Source: Methanobacterium sp. BRmetb2 (GTDB lineage: Archaea; Methanobacteriota; Methanobacteria; Methanobacteriales; Methanobacteriaceae). From it: a stretch of 64,000 bases of DNA. Where the stretch lies: NCBI GenBank assembly GCA_003491285.1, contig CP022705.1:1175501-1239500 (forward strand). The letters are read 5' to 3'. The translations under genes and the position numbers were made by a program. Under the pieces are notes generated by a model. That model searched no databases, was not told where the DNA came from, and saw nothing but the letters and a program-made list of their open reading frames with translations. Below, piece by piece: positions 15,430 through 24,665 of the stretch. Position 1 is the first letter of the stretch. Each line of letters opens with the position of its first letter.

Positions 15430-16617
15430 ATGCTTCAAATTGCAGTAACCGGAAAACCAAACGTTGGAAAATCATCTTTTTTTAATTCATCAACCTTATC
15501 TGATGCTGAAGTGGCTGGATATCCATTCACCACTATAAATGCAAACAAAGCAGTGGCTCATGTGGTAACCACTTGTCCGTGCAAAGAACTAGAACTGGTT
15601 TGCAGTCCCAAGAATTCAAAATGTGTAAATGGACAGAGATTTATACCTGTAGAGTTGATAGATGTTGCGGGTTTGGTCCCAGGAGCACACGAGGGACGAG
15701 GTCTTGGAAACAAATTTTTAGACGATTTAAGACAGGCAAAAGCATTTATACATGTAGTAGATGCTTCTGGGTCTACTGATGAGGAGGGAAGGCCTTGTGA
15801 GGCAGGAAGTCATGATCCATTAGAAGATGTGGAATTTCTCCAACACGAGATAACCATGTGGCTTTTCGGTATCCTAAAGAAAAACTGGAATCGGCTGGTA
15901 AGAAAAGCCCTATCTGAAAAATTGGACATCTCAAAAGTATTATACGAACAGCTCAGTGGAATTGGAATAAAATTAGAGGATGTTATAGAGGCTAAACGAG
16001 GATTAAAAACTGAATATCATACTTGGAGTGATGAAGATATTATAAGTTTACTGGATAAACTCCTTCGAATATCCAAGCCCATGCTAATTGTGGCTAATAA
16101 GGCAGACATTCCAACGGCAGAGGATAATATCAAAAGGTTAAAAGAAAAATATGACAATGTGATACCTGCATCAGCTGAAGCCGAACTCGCATTAACTAAA
16201 GCTGCAAAGGCGGGTTTAATTTCTTATAATCCTGGGGATTCAGATTTTGATGTCCTGAATTCTGATGGACTAAATGAAAATCAGAAAAAAGCTCTTGGAT
16301 ACATAAGAGAGAATGTACTTCAGAAATATGGCAGTACAGGAGTTCAAGAAGCACTCAATAAAGTTATATTTGATCTTTTAGATATGTTGGTTGTTTTCCC
16401 CGTAGAAGATGAACATAAACTCTGTGATAAAGATGGAAATATTTTACCTGATGCTTTATTGATCAGTAAAGGGTCTAAACCTCGGGACATGGCCTATGTT
16501 ATCCACACTGATATTGGAGATACTTTCCTTCATGCTATTGATGCTCGAAGTGGTAGGAGAATTAGCAGTGATTATGAAATTCAGGACTTGGATATTATAA
16601 GTATAATCTGCAGATAG
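15430..16617 (+). CDS. YchF/OBG-type GTPase with TGS domain
   Basis: A 395-residue archaeal member of the OBG family. G1 is GKPNVGKS (residues 8-15), G3 is DVAGLVPGAHEGRG, and G4 is NKAD at about residue 223. Bacterial YchF replaces NKxD with NxxE and prefers ATP; the NKAD here points to GTP. A TGS domain forms the C-terminus (RDMAYVIHTDIGDTFLHAID). A cysteine-rich stretch around residues 50-65 (TCPCKELELVC and SPKNSKC) is typical of the archaeal branch. The family is ribosome-associated. A weak AGTGAT precedes the ATG. Confidence 0.88.
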   Translation: MLQIAVTGKPNVGKSSFFNSSTLSDAEVAGYPFTTINANKAVAHVVTTCPCKELELVCSPKNSKCVNGQRFIPVELIDVAGLVPGAHEGRGLGNKFLDDLRQAKAFIHVVDASGSTDEEGRPCEAGSHDPLEDVEFLQHEITMWLFGILKKNWNRLVRKALSEKLDISKVLYEQLSGIGIKLEDVIEAKRGLKTEYHTWSDEDIISLLDKLLRISKPMLIVANKADIPTAEDNIKRLKEKYDNVIPASAEAELALTKAAKAGLISYNPGDSDFDVLNSDGLNENQKKALGYIRENVLQKYGSTGVQEALNKVIFDLLDMLVVFPVEDEHKLCDKDGNILPDALLISKGSKPRDMAYVIHTDIGDTFLHAIDARSGRRISSDYEIQDLDIISIICR

Positions 16618-16778
16618 TGGGTGCATAAAAAGAAAGGATACATTTGTTTAAAAAGTAATCATAGTTAATTTGGAAAACTGATTGATCTTTTTATCCAATA
16701 AATTTGAAACGTATGTTATGGAGTTGATATTACGGATTTAAAAAGTTTATGGAATGTGATATAAAAACGGGTGTAAAA

Positions 16779-16925
16779 ATGACAGAAACTAAAACAGAGA
16801 TTTATCTTTGTAAGTGTGGCAAGGATTATATAACATTAGAAAAAAGTGTCAGTAGTAGGTTGCGTTCATCCATTAAGAAAGGAAATTATAGTTTTATTAC
16901 TCCATGTCCTGTCTGTGGAGTATGA
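16779..16925 (+). CDS. 48-residue zinc-ribbon-like protein
   Basis: A small gene with GGTG 7 bases before its ATG. The protein has two knuckles, CKCG near residue 11 and CPVCG near residue 43, separated by about 30 polar residues, with the last knuckle three residues before the stop. This spacing fits a small zinc ribbon. Proteins of this kind are often DNA-, RNA- or protein-binding adaptors, but no family name is justified. It stands alone, 161 bases after the GTPase gene and 314 before the P-type ATPase. Confidence 0.6.
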   Translation: MTETKTEIYLCKCGKDYITLEKSVSSRLRSSIKKGNYSFITPCPVCGV

Positions 16926-17239
16926 TTGATGAAAATGGTAGAGATTTGCGTAAAATGATAAAATTTTGATAATTTATTCAATGGATTAGGAGGTTCTCTT
17001 TCAGTTAAATGAAACAATCATATTTATGTCCCAAATTTGACTATTTTCTTAATTATTTTTCCTATTATCTATTATCTGCTTTTAATAAGTAATAATTTCT
17101 CTTATTTGATCATAAAAACATTTTTAGTAAACTTTTATTATTCAATAAGGGATTAACCTTAATTTTATATCTTATTCTATTCATAAAAATAATGGGAATT
17201 ATTATTTAAAGAGGTATATTTCAACTGTAAGTGAGGAAA
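16926..17239. other. Intergenic region before the P-type ATPase
   Basis: AT-rich. AGGAGGT at about 16988-16994 stands 14 bases before an ATG (17009) that opens a 27-codon frame ending at 17092. The spacing is too long and the peptide too short to call a gene. AAAGAGGT near 17209-17216 is the nearest ribosome-binding-like site to the next gene. No repeat or RNA gene was found. Confidence 0.4.
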
Positions 17240-19978
17240 ATGAAAATTTATAAACTTCCTCCTGAAAAAGTATATGAAAAATTGGACACATCAACATCTG
17301 GTTTATCTGAAAATGAAGCAGATAATCGTCTAAAAAAATATGGCCTCAATAAAATAGAAGAATTTAAAAAAACCCCATTAATATACATATTTTTAGCTAA
17401 TTTTTATCATGTACTTGCTTTACTTTTATGGGCTGCTAGTATACTGGCTTTTATTTCTGGAACTCCTCAGCTGGGCGTTGCTATAATTGCTGTAATTATA
17501 ATTAATGCTATTTTTAGTTTCTGGCAGGAATATGAAGCAGAAAAGGCAACTGAAGCTCTTAAAAAAATTTTACCCACCCATGCAAAGGTTATTAGGGATG
17601 GTAAAGAGGAAAAGATACTGGCAGAAAAATTAACACCGGGAGATGTCATTGTACTGGAAGAAGGTGATAATATATCAGCTGACGCCCGTTTGGTGGAATC
17701 TTACCAGATGAAAGTTGATACTTCTACTCTAACTGGCGAATCAAGACCTGTGCGAAAAATTTCAAAAATTCCTAAAAAGGAACATAACTACTTGGAAATG
17801 CCGAATATTGTTTTTGCTGGTACCAGTGTATCTTCTGGATCTGGAAAAGCTGTTATAATATCAACGGGAATGAACACGGAATTTAACAAAATTGCCTCCA
17901 TGACCCAGGTTGTGAAAGATGAACCCAGCCCTCTTCAAAAACAGATAAACAGATTAGCACAGATAATAGCTGTGGTTGCTGTATCAATGGGATTCATATT
18001 ATTTGTAATCGATATATGGGTGATTAATTTACCACTTGTACTTGGTTTTACTTTTGCTATAGGTTTAATGGTGGCTAATGTTCCAGAAGGGCTGCTTCCG
18101 ACGGTGACACTAGCACTGGCAGCATCAGCCAAAAAAATGATCAAAAAAAATGCATTGATAAAACGTTTATCCAGCGTGGAAACCTTGGGATCCACCACTA
18201 TTATATGCACAGACAAAACAGGAACCTTAACCAAAAATGAAATGACTGTGCGCAAAATCTGGATACCCTATGAAGTAATTGACGTTACAGGCACAGGATA
18301 TGATCCTGAAGGAGAATTTCTCCATGAAGGACAAAAGGTATCCCACAAAGAATTTAAAGAACTTGAACTGGTTGTTAGGACTGCTGCTTTTTGTAATGAC
18401 GCAAAATTAATTGAAACGGAAAAATCTACAGATAAATATAAAATTATAGGAGATCCAACTGAAGCTTCTTTACTGGTGGCTGCACGTAAAATTAATTTTA
18501 ATTTAGAAGAAGAATTAAAAAGGATGCCTCGAATAGAAGAACTTCCTTTTGATTCAGATAGAAAATCCATGAGTTCCATCCACCAGAAAAAGGATAAAAA
18601 AGTTGCCTATGTCAAAGGAGCTCCCAAGAAGATAATTTCTCTATGTAACCAAATTTCGGTAGAAAATACTGTTCGGGAGTTCACTTCTGATGAAAAAGAT
18701 GAAGTTACAAAAATACATGATGAAATGGCTTCCGATGGTTTACGAATTCTTGCAATGGCATATAAAGAGTTATCAAATGATTTTAAAGATTATGATCCAT
18801 ATGTTGTAGAGAAAGATATGATATTCACGGGAATGATGGCTATGCATGATCCTCCAAGACCTGAAATCAGGCAAGCTGTTGAAAAATGCCATCAAGCAGG
18901 TATTAGAATAATTATGATAACTGGAGATTATGGGCTCACTGCCAGGGCTATTGCAAAGGAAGTGGGAATAATATCAGGGGATTGTACCATAATCAAAGGT
19001 AAAAAATTGGATGAAATGACAGATTCTGAAGTGGTTGGGATTATTAAATCTAAAGGTAATGTTATATTTGCTCGGGCAGTTCCAGAGCATAAGATGCGTA
19101 TAGCATCTATCTTAGAAGAGGAAGAAGAGATTGTGGCCATGACGGGAGACGGTGTAAATGATGCGCCTGCCCTTAGAAAAGCAGATATCGGAGTTGCAAT
19201 GGGCATCACAGGAACTGATGTTGCTAAAGAAGCATCAGACATGGTTTTAACTGATGATAATTTTGCGACCATTGTTTCTGCTATAAAAGAAGGACGTACC
19301 ATCTATGAAAATATTAGGAAATTTATAACCTACATATTTGCTCACGAAACAGCAGAAATTCTGCCCTTTGTTTTGATGGTAGTGTTAAAAATTCCCCTGC
19401 CTATAACCGTGATGCAGATTTTAGCTATTGATCTTGGAACTGATACTCTTCCTGCTCTGGCTTTAGGTATGGGTCCTTCTGAATCAGATGTGATGAAAAG
19501 ACCTCCCCGAAGTCATGAAGAACGCCTTTTAAATCTACCAGTTATATTTCGTGGTTACGTATATCTGGGATCAATCGAGGCTTTACTGGTGATTTCAGGA
19601 TATTTTTGGGTTTTATTCAGTGGAGGATGGCAATGGGGTGATAATCTCTTGTTTACAGATCCTCTCTACCTTAAAGCTACGACTATGGTCTTTGTAGGTA
19701 TAGTATGTGCTCAGATTGGTAATTTGTTAGCATGCCAGACAACCAGAATGTCCAGTTTTAAACTAGGATTATTTAAAAACAAGTGGATTTTAAGAGGAAT
19801 ATTATTTGAAATTGTGGTGATACTGGCAATTGTTTACATCCCATATTTGCAGGATATATTTGGAACAACATCTTTGGGTATTAATGATTGGCTTTACGTA
19901 ATTACCTTTGTACCAATAATGCTTTTTGCAGATGAATTAAGAAAATACTGGATAAAAAGGAAAAATATACTTAGTTAG
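17240..19978 (+). CDS. P2-type cation-transporting ATPase
   Basis: A 912-residue P-type ATPase. The actuator loop carries TGES near residue 167, the phosphorylation site is Asp325 in DKTGTLTKNEMT, and the hinge is GDGVNDAPALRKADIG. TM4 reads VANVPEGLLPTVTLALA, and TM6 reads LAIDLGTDTLPALALG. Both resemble Na/K- and H/K-type pumps (P2C) more than the Ca pump pattern, so Na+ or K+/H+ transport is the likeliest role. The N-terminus (LDTSTSGLSENEADNRLKKYG) is the usual cation ATPase N-domain. The start is uncertain: ATG 17240 has GTGAGG only 3 bases before it, and GTG 17231 is the alternative. Confidence 0.9.
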   Translation: MKIYKLPPEKVYEKLDTSTSGLSENEADNRLKKYGLNKIEEFKKTPLIYIFLANFYHVLALLLWAASILAFISGTPQLGVAIIAVIIINAIFSFWQEYEAEKATEALKKILPTHAKVIRDGKEEKILAEKLTPGDVIVLEEGDNISADARLVESYQMKVDTSTLTGESRPVRKISKIPKKEHNYLEMPNIVFAGTSVSSGSGKAVIISTGMNTEFNKIASMTQVVKDEPSPLQKQINRLAQIIAVVAVSMGFILFVIDIWVINLPLVLGFTFAIGLMVANVPEGLLPTVTLALAASAKKMIKKNALIKRLSSVETLGSTTIICTDKTGTLTKNEMTVRKIWIPYEVIDVTGTGYDPEGEFLHEGQKVSHKEFKELELVVRTAAFCNDAKLIETEKSTDKYKIIGDPTEASLLVAARKINFNLEEELKRMPRIEELPFDSDRKSMSSIHQKKDKKVAYVKGAPKKIISLCNQISVENTVREFTSDEKDEVTKIHDEMASDGLRILAMAYKELSNDFKDYDPYVVEKDMIFTGMMAMHDPPRPEIRQAVEKCHQAGIRIIMITGDYGLTARAIAKEVGIISGDCTIIKGKKLDEMTDSEVVGIIKSKGNVIFARAVPEHKMRIASILEEEEEIVAMTGDGVNDAPALRKADIGVAMGITGTDVAKEASDMVLTDDNFATIVSAIKEGRTIYENIRKFITYIFAHETAEILPFVLMVVLKIPLPITVMQILAIDLGTDTLPALALGMGPSESDVMKRPPRSHEERLLNLPVIFRGYVYLGSIEALLVISGYFWVLFSGGWQWGDNLLFTDPLYLKATTMVFVGIVCAQIGNLLACQTTRMSSFKLGLFKNKWILRGILFEIVVILAIVYIPYLQDIFGTTSLGINDWLYVITFVPIMLFADELRKYWIKRKNILS

Positions 19979-19982
19979 TTTT

Positions 19983-20693
19983 TCAATCTTTAAATAATTC
20001 AATTTTCACATTTTTAAATGGTTTAATCTCTAATTCACCATTTTTTAAAATATTTTTAAAGGAATAAGCCAGTATTTGAACCCCTTTTTCATCAGCAATT
20101 TTAAGGGCATTGGAGAATTCAGGGTCCATCTTGTAATTAGGTGAGAATTTTTCTGCATCTTCTCGCATTATTAAAAATAGAACAGCGCAGTTAAAAGATT
20201 TTTCCCTGGCATGGGTAAGTTCTTCAACATGTTTTCTCCCCCGTTGGGTAGGTGCATCTGGAAACAGGGCCAGGCCATCCTCTACCAGGGTACAGCCTTT
20301 GACTTCCAGCAACATCTTATCTTTTCCACTTGAAAGTAAAAAATCAATACGGCTTTTACCGTAGGTGTACTCTCTTTTCTCTACAGTATATCCTTTCAAT
20401 TCCTTGAAAATATCAGATTCAATTATATTTGCAGCTATATTACTGTGGATGCCTGAGTTAATAATAACCCATCTATCCTGGTGAAGCACCCCAAGTACAT
20501 CAAACTTGGTCTTTCTATGGGCGGTATTACTGGCGGCTTTAAGCAGTAATTTTACATTAGGGATTAAAAGTTCCTTGAGCCGACCTGGATCTTTTAAGTG
20601 CGCTTCAAACTTTTTATTATTTGATTCAAATAATATGAGAAACCTGTTGGGTCTCTCAATGAATTTTCCGGTAATTAAATTCTTTATTATCAT
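19983..20693 (-). CDS. sfsA: SfsA-family protein (sugar fermentation stimulation homologue)
   Basis: A 236-residue SfsA protein. The N-terminal OB-like part (GKFIERPNRFLILFE, AHLKDPGRLKELL) and the nuclease-like C-terminal part (YGKSRIDFLLS, LLEVKGCTLVEDG, PDAPTQRGRKHVEEL) are both clear. The second half has the D...ExK layout of PD-(D/E)XK nucleases, and SfsA proteins are thought to bind DNA. The biological role remains poorly defined. It is convergent with the P-type ATPase, with 4 bases between the stops. The ATG at 20693 is the first in frame. Confidence 0.9.
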   Translation of the reverse strand: MIIKNLITGKFIERPNRFLILFESNNKKFEAHLKDPGRLKELLIPNVKLLLKAASNTAHRKTKFDVLGVLHQDRWVIINSGIHSNIAANIIESDIFKELKGYTVEKREYTYGKSRIDFLLSSGKDKMLLEVKGCTLVEDGLALFPDAPTQRGRKHVEELTHAREKSFNCAVLFLIMREDAEKFSPNYKMDPEFSNALKIADEKGVQILAYSFKNILKNGELEIKPFKNVKIELFKD

Positions 20694-20776
20694 AACAACA
20701 CTGCAATTCTCTTATTTAAAGAATAAATATCAAATTATTTTTTTTAGTTGATTCATAAAATCAAGTTCGTCCTTTT

Positions 20777-21502
20777 TTAGATGTATAAATCCATTTTATC
20801 CACGGTTTTGACAAATTCATGGGCGTAATTTAAAATCTGGGAATAAGAATCATATGTATAAACTTCATATATTATGGCCGGAGTTCCGGATTTTATTAAT
20901 GGAATACTTACATAAGGTCCGCTGGTAGGTTCTGGCAGTAGAGGAGGCACGTAATAAGCTAACCAGGGAAGTTTATCTTTAATTTGCCAGGCGATTCTTT
21001 CAGATTTAGTGGATTTTAAAGGTGAAAAAACAAATAGTTTCTCACTATAATTTCCTCGATTAGAATGCACATCCACCACCAGGTCAAAATTATTTCCTTT
21101 TATATCTGGAACTGCGAATGAATAGGCTAAAATCTGGCCGTTTATTCTTCCTTTAGTATAATCCTCTTGATCCTTGGTAACCATAACTCGATAAATATAA
21201 TAACAATGTTTTAACGCTTTATCATTTGTTTTTATTGTGTCTAGTACAGCTGCATGTGATTTTGATTCAAGGGGGTGGACTCCTATAATATAAGCAATTT
21301 TAACTGGAGAACTGATATTGCCGTAGGGACCGTCTTTTAAAACTGCACCATAATTCATATGGTTCGGTACATATTTAAAAGTAAAAATTTCATTATTAGA
21401 ATCATGATTAAAGCAATTAGAATAATATACAGTAGATAAAACCAGTATTAAGACTATGATAATCAGTGTTATGTAAAAGTTTTTTTTACCAGTTTTCTGC
21501 AT
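20777..21502 (-). CDS. Membrane-anchored M14-like hydrolase (predicted)
   Basis: A 241-residue protein with a basic start and one N-terminal hydrophobic segment (about residues 9-28), then an extracytoplasmic domain. GVHPLESKSHAA and VVDVHSNRGNY resemble the zinc-ligand motifs HxxE and DxHS of the M14 carboxypeptidase / aspartoacylase superfamily, and TPAIIYEVYTYDS near the end could supply the catalytic glutamate. This suggests a surface-anchored zinc hydrolase acting on peptide or acyl-amino groups, possibly in cell-wall turnover. The similarity is weak and read by eye. ATG 21502 follows GTGAT at 5 bases. It is divergent from cfbD. Confidence 0.5.
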   Translation of the reverse strand: MQKTGKKNFYITLIIIVLILVLSTVYYSNCFNHDSNNEIFTFKYVPNHMNYGAVLKDGPYGNISSPVKIAYIIGVHPLESKSHAAVLDTIKTNDKALKHCYYIYRVMVTKDQEDYTKGRINGQILAYSFAVPDIKGNNFDLVVDVHSNRGNYSEKLFVFSPLKSTKSERIAWQIKDKLPWLAYYVPPLLPEPTSGPYVSIPLIKSGTPAIIYEVYTYDSYSQILNYAHEFVKTVDKMDLYI

Positions 21503-21615
21503 CTTATCACACAATTTTTTATCTTATAATAATAAATCAAGTAAATTAATTAGTATGTTTCACTCATTAAATTGTAACTTGTAACATATATTTTAACATA
21601 TATTTTATTTCATTA

Positions 21616-22716
21616 ATGATTCGAGGTGAAAAATTGCATCCCAGACCAAGCCCAATTGCCGCGTCTTTATACACGTTAAGAGACTTAAATGCAGATGTCA
21701 TTGTATTACACGGACCACATGGTTGTTGTTTCAGAACTGGCCGATTGTTAGAAAATGATGGTGTTAGGGTGGTAACTACTGCCATGTCTGAAAATGACTT
21801 TATATTTGGAGCATCATCCAAGTTAGAAGAAGTACTAGAAAAAGTTGATTCAATGTTTTCTCCAAAGTTGGTGGGAGTAGTGGGGACCTGTGCCAGCATG
21901 ATAATCGGTGAAGATTTGAAAGAGGCAGTTCAGAAGGCCGGAATTAATGCCAAGGTAATTAGTGTCGAATCTCACGGAGGATTTGGTGAGGGGGATAATA
22001 CTGAAGGCGCTATTGCAGTTCTTAAAGCAGCAGAAAGAGAAGGAATAATATCTCACGAAGAAACTGAAAGACAATCTAAAATGCTTAGATTAGCTACTAG
22101 AATTGAAAAAACAAGGGGAATGGCCAAAGGCGAGTATATTGCTCCATCTTTTGGTGATGATAAGGAAAAAATTGCCCAGATACTAATTGAAAAATTTGAA
22201 AATAATGAAAAGATTGTCTTGGTATTGAATTCCAAGAAAGAAACATCTTACCTGTTTGCAGATATACTAAAAATCCCATTTACTCAACTATATCCTGAAA
22301 ATAAACCCACCATAATTGCTAATCTAGACGAAAAAATTGGACTTCCACGAATAAGACAGCACGCCGTCAACATTAAATCGGAATTATCAGAAAATGGTGT
22401 TGAAATTGATTTTATAACCGGAGGTCTGGATGAATATCCCGTTACTGGAGAAAAAGCTGCAGATATTATTAATGAGATAGGCGCGGATTTTGTAGTAGTG
22501 GCTGGTGTGCCACATGCCGTTCCCATCGAAAGGATTAATTCAAATTTACTGGCTATAACTGACGGCCCACGTTTGGTAGAACCATTAAAAGAGATAGGAT
22601 ATAATTATGTGGTAACTGAACTGGATGCACATTCTAAGACTTTAGGTACAAATAAAATAGTGAAATCTGATTTTGGAGAGGTTTTAAGAAAACAACTCCC
22701 TCAGAATAAAAAGTAA
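21616..22716 (+). CDS. cfbD: Ni-sirohydrochlorin a,c-diamide reductive cyclase subunit (F430 synthesis)
   Basis: A 366-residue NifD-like protein. With its NifH-like partner CfbC it carries out the six-electron reduction and ring closure of Ni-sirohydrochlorin a,c-diamide in coenzyme F430 synthesis, the cofactor of methyl-coenzyme M reductase. The nitrogenase-type start is visible: HPRPSPIAASLYTLRD and HGPHGCCFRTG (Cys37, Cys38), then GVVGTCASMIIGEDL with a further cysteine. It is shorter than NifD, as expected of CfbD. cfbC is not in this window. The gene is divergent from the anchored hydrolase. Confidence 0.92.
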   Translation: MIRGEKLHPRPSPIAASLYTLRDLNADVIVLHGPHGCCFRTGRLLENDGVRVVTTAMSENDFIFGASSKLEEVLEKVDSMFSPKLVGVVGTCASMIIGEDLKEAVQKAGINAKVISVESHGGFGEGDNTEGAIAVLKAAEREGIISHEETERQSKMLRLATRIEKTRGMAKGEYIAPSFGDDKEKIAQILIEKFENNEKIVLVLNSKKETSYLFADILKIPFTQLYPENKPTIIANLDEKIGLPRIRQHAVNIKSELSENGVEIDFITGGLDEYPVTGEKAADIINEIGADFVVVAGVPHAVPIERINSNLLAITDGPRLVEPLKEIGYNYVVTELDAHSKTLGTNKIVKSDFGEVLRKQLPQNKK

Positions 22717-22812
22717 AAAAACTTATTTAGTATTACTAGAATATAGAAATGTAATAAATAGTATGATTTACCATCATCACAGAATAATATTTAAGGGTGC
22801 AAGGTGATTAAA

Positions 22813-23817
22813 ATGAGTAAAACTGTGGGTATGATTCTCTGTGGAGGGTTTGGGAAGCGTTTACGGCCGCTTACTGAGTCTATTCCTAAACCATTAATTG
22901 AAATGAAGGAAGGTTACACTATTCTTGATAAACAGCTTTTTGATTTCAAAAATGCAGGGGTGGAACGTGTTATTCTTTTAACTGGTTTTTTAAGTGATAA
23001 AATAAGGGAAAGATATGGAAAAAATTACGGGGGTTTGCAGATTGAATATGTGGAAGAAGATGAACCTCTTGGTACTTTGAACGCTATAAGAATGGGAATG
23101 GATCACATTGATGATGAAAAACAGTGTGTAATAAGAAATGGAGATGTTGTAGCTGATTTAAACCTTAAAAAGATGATTTATTTAGGCGAACGTTCTAATT
23201 ATCCTTTATCTATTTTTGTAACTAAAATGCAATCTCCTTATGGTATTGTCGAAATAAGTGGGGATAGATTAACATCTTTTAAAGAAAAACCTATTCTAGA
23301 TTACTACATTAATGGGGGAGTCTATTTTTCTAAAGGAGAACTAAATTTCGGTGATTTTGACGTGGGAGATATTGAAAAAACGGTATTTCCAGTAATGGCT
23401 AAAGAAAATCAGTTAAGTTATTACAAAGAAGATGGACTATTTTGGATGGCCATAGATACATCTAAAGAACTTGAAGAGATAAGAAAAGAATATAAAAACA
23501 GGGAAGATAAACCCTGGGGCTATGAGAAAGTTTTAATCAACACTGAAAAATATATGACTAAGGAACTTTTCATAAGGGAAGGATATCAAACTTCTTTTCA
23601 TTATCATGAAGAAAAGGATGAAACCATGTACATAGTAAGTGGTGCTGGTTACATTGAGTTTGAAGATAAGAAAGAATACTTCGGTAAAAATGAAACAATT
23701 AGAATAGAGCCTAAAAAACCACACTCTATTGTGGCCATGGAGAACACGGTTTTACATGAGGTTTCAACACCACACCTGGAAGATACAGTTCGAGTGAAAG
23801 ATTTTTACGCACGATAA
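22813..23817 (+). CDS. Sugar nucleotidyltransferase fused to cupin domain
   Basis: A 334-residue two-domain protein. Residues 1 to about 225 are a nucleotidyltransferase of the GlmU/ManC fold (LCGGFGKRLRPLTESIPKPLIE, then DEPLGTLNAIRMG and INGGVYF). Residues about 235-334 are a cupin (WGYEKVLINT, SFHYHEEKDETMYIVSGAG, IEPKKPHSIVA), like the isomerase half of bifunctional mannose-6-phosphate isomerase / mannose-1-phosphate guanylyltransferases. It likely activates a hexose-1-phosphate for surface glycans; which sugar is not readable. ATG 22813 follows AGGTGAT at 4 bases; a GTG at 22804 lies inside that site and is rejected. Confidence 0.82.
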   Translation: MSKTVGMILCGGFGKRLRPLTESIPKPLIEMKEGYTILDKQLFDFKNAGVERVILLTGFLSDKIRERYGKNYGGLQIEYVEEDEPLGTLNAIRMGMDHIDDEKQCVIRNGDVVADLNLKKMIYLGERSNYPLSIFVTKMQSPYGIVEISGDRLTSFKEKPILDYYINGGVYFSKGELNFGDFDVGDIEKTVFPVMAKENQLSYYKEDGLFWMAIDTSKELEEIRKEYKNREDKPWGYEKVLINTEKYMTKELFIREGYQTSFHYHEEKDETMYIVSGAGYIEFEDKKEYFGKNETIRIEPKKPHSIVAMENTVLHEVSTPHLEDTVRVKDFYAR

Positions 23818-23931
23818 CTTTTGGAAGTACTTTTAGGGTTTAATCTCAGAATAAACAAAGTAAACTTATAAAATTATGATTTAATCAGTAATAATGTGCT
23901 TAAATTATATAAACAGGATATTCGGGATAAA

Positions 23932-24528
23932 ATGATAACTATAATAGATTATGGTACAGGAAATCTAAAAAGCATAAGAAATGGTTTTTTAAAGGTTGGA
24001 GAAGAGGTTAAAATAACCAATAATATAAGTGAAATTGAAAAAGCAGAAGCTTTAGTTTTACCTGGTGTAGGGGCCTTTGGTCTTGCAATGAAAAATTTAG
24101 AAGGATATGAGGCTGTTATTCATCAGCACATAAATGATGGAAAACCTTTTTTGGGTGTTTGTTTAGGTTTACAATTATTATTCACTGAAAGCCAGGAAAG
24201 TGAAGGAATAAAAGGATTAGATGTTTTTAGAGGGGAAGTGGCCCGATTACCAAAAGGATTGAAAATTCCCCACATGGGATGGAACGACTTGAATATACGT
24301 GGAACTTGTCCTATTTTTGAGGGAATAGATAATGATTACGTTTATTTTGTACATTCTTATTATGTCAAACCGGAAGATCCAGATATTATAGCTGCAACCG
24401 TGGATTACGGGATTGAAGTAACTGCAGCAGTTTGCCACGATAATGTATTTGCCACCCAATTTCATCCGGAAAAAAGTGGAGAGGTCGGATTAGAAATTTT
24501 AAGGAACTTTGTCAAGCATGCGGATTGA
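23932..24528 (+). CDS. hisH: Imidazole glycerol phosphate synthase, glutamine amidotransferase subunit
   Basis: A 198-residue class I glutaminase that feeds ammonia to HisF in histidine synthesis. The start ITIIDYGTGNL is the family N-terminus. The catalytic triad is complete: Cys77 in GVCLGLQLLF, His178 and Glu180 in FHPEKSG. The oxyanion region PGVGAFG and the HisF-facing HMGWN are present. ATG 23932 is chosen because the protein then begins like other HisH proteins, with GGGAT upstream; an open frame reaches back to a GTG at 23896. hisF is not next to it. Confidence 0.95.
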   Translation: MITIIDYGTGNLKSIRNGFLKVGEEVKITNNISEIEKAEALVLPGVGAFGLAMKNLEGYEAVIHQHINDGKPFLGVCLGLQLLFTESQESEGIKGLDVFRGEVARLPKGLKIPHMGWNDLNIRGTCPIFEGIDNDYVYFVHSYYVKPEDPDIIAATVDYGIEVTAAVCHDNVFATQFHPEKSGEVGLEILRNFVKHAD

Positions 24529-24665
24529 TTTATCAAATTTAGTATATTTTAACTGTAGCAGGTCATAACTGGACCACACTTAAGAGTACCAAATAATTGA
24601 ATTGTAATGGGATTCAAATTGTAAAAAACCATGGAATTTAATGAAAACATAATAATGGTGATTTT

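Noticed and set aside
17009..17092. 27-codon frame beginning MKQSYLCPKF behind an AGGAGGT
   Set aside because: The ribosome binding site is 14 bases from the ATG, too far, and the peptide shows only one cysteine and no domain.
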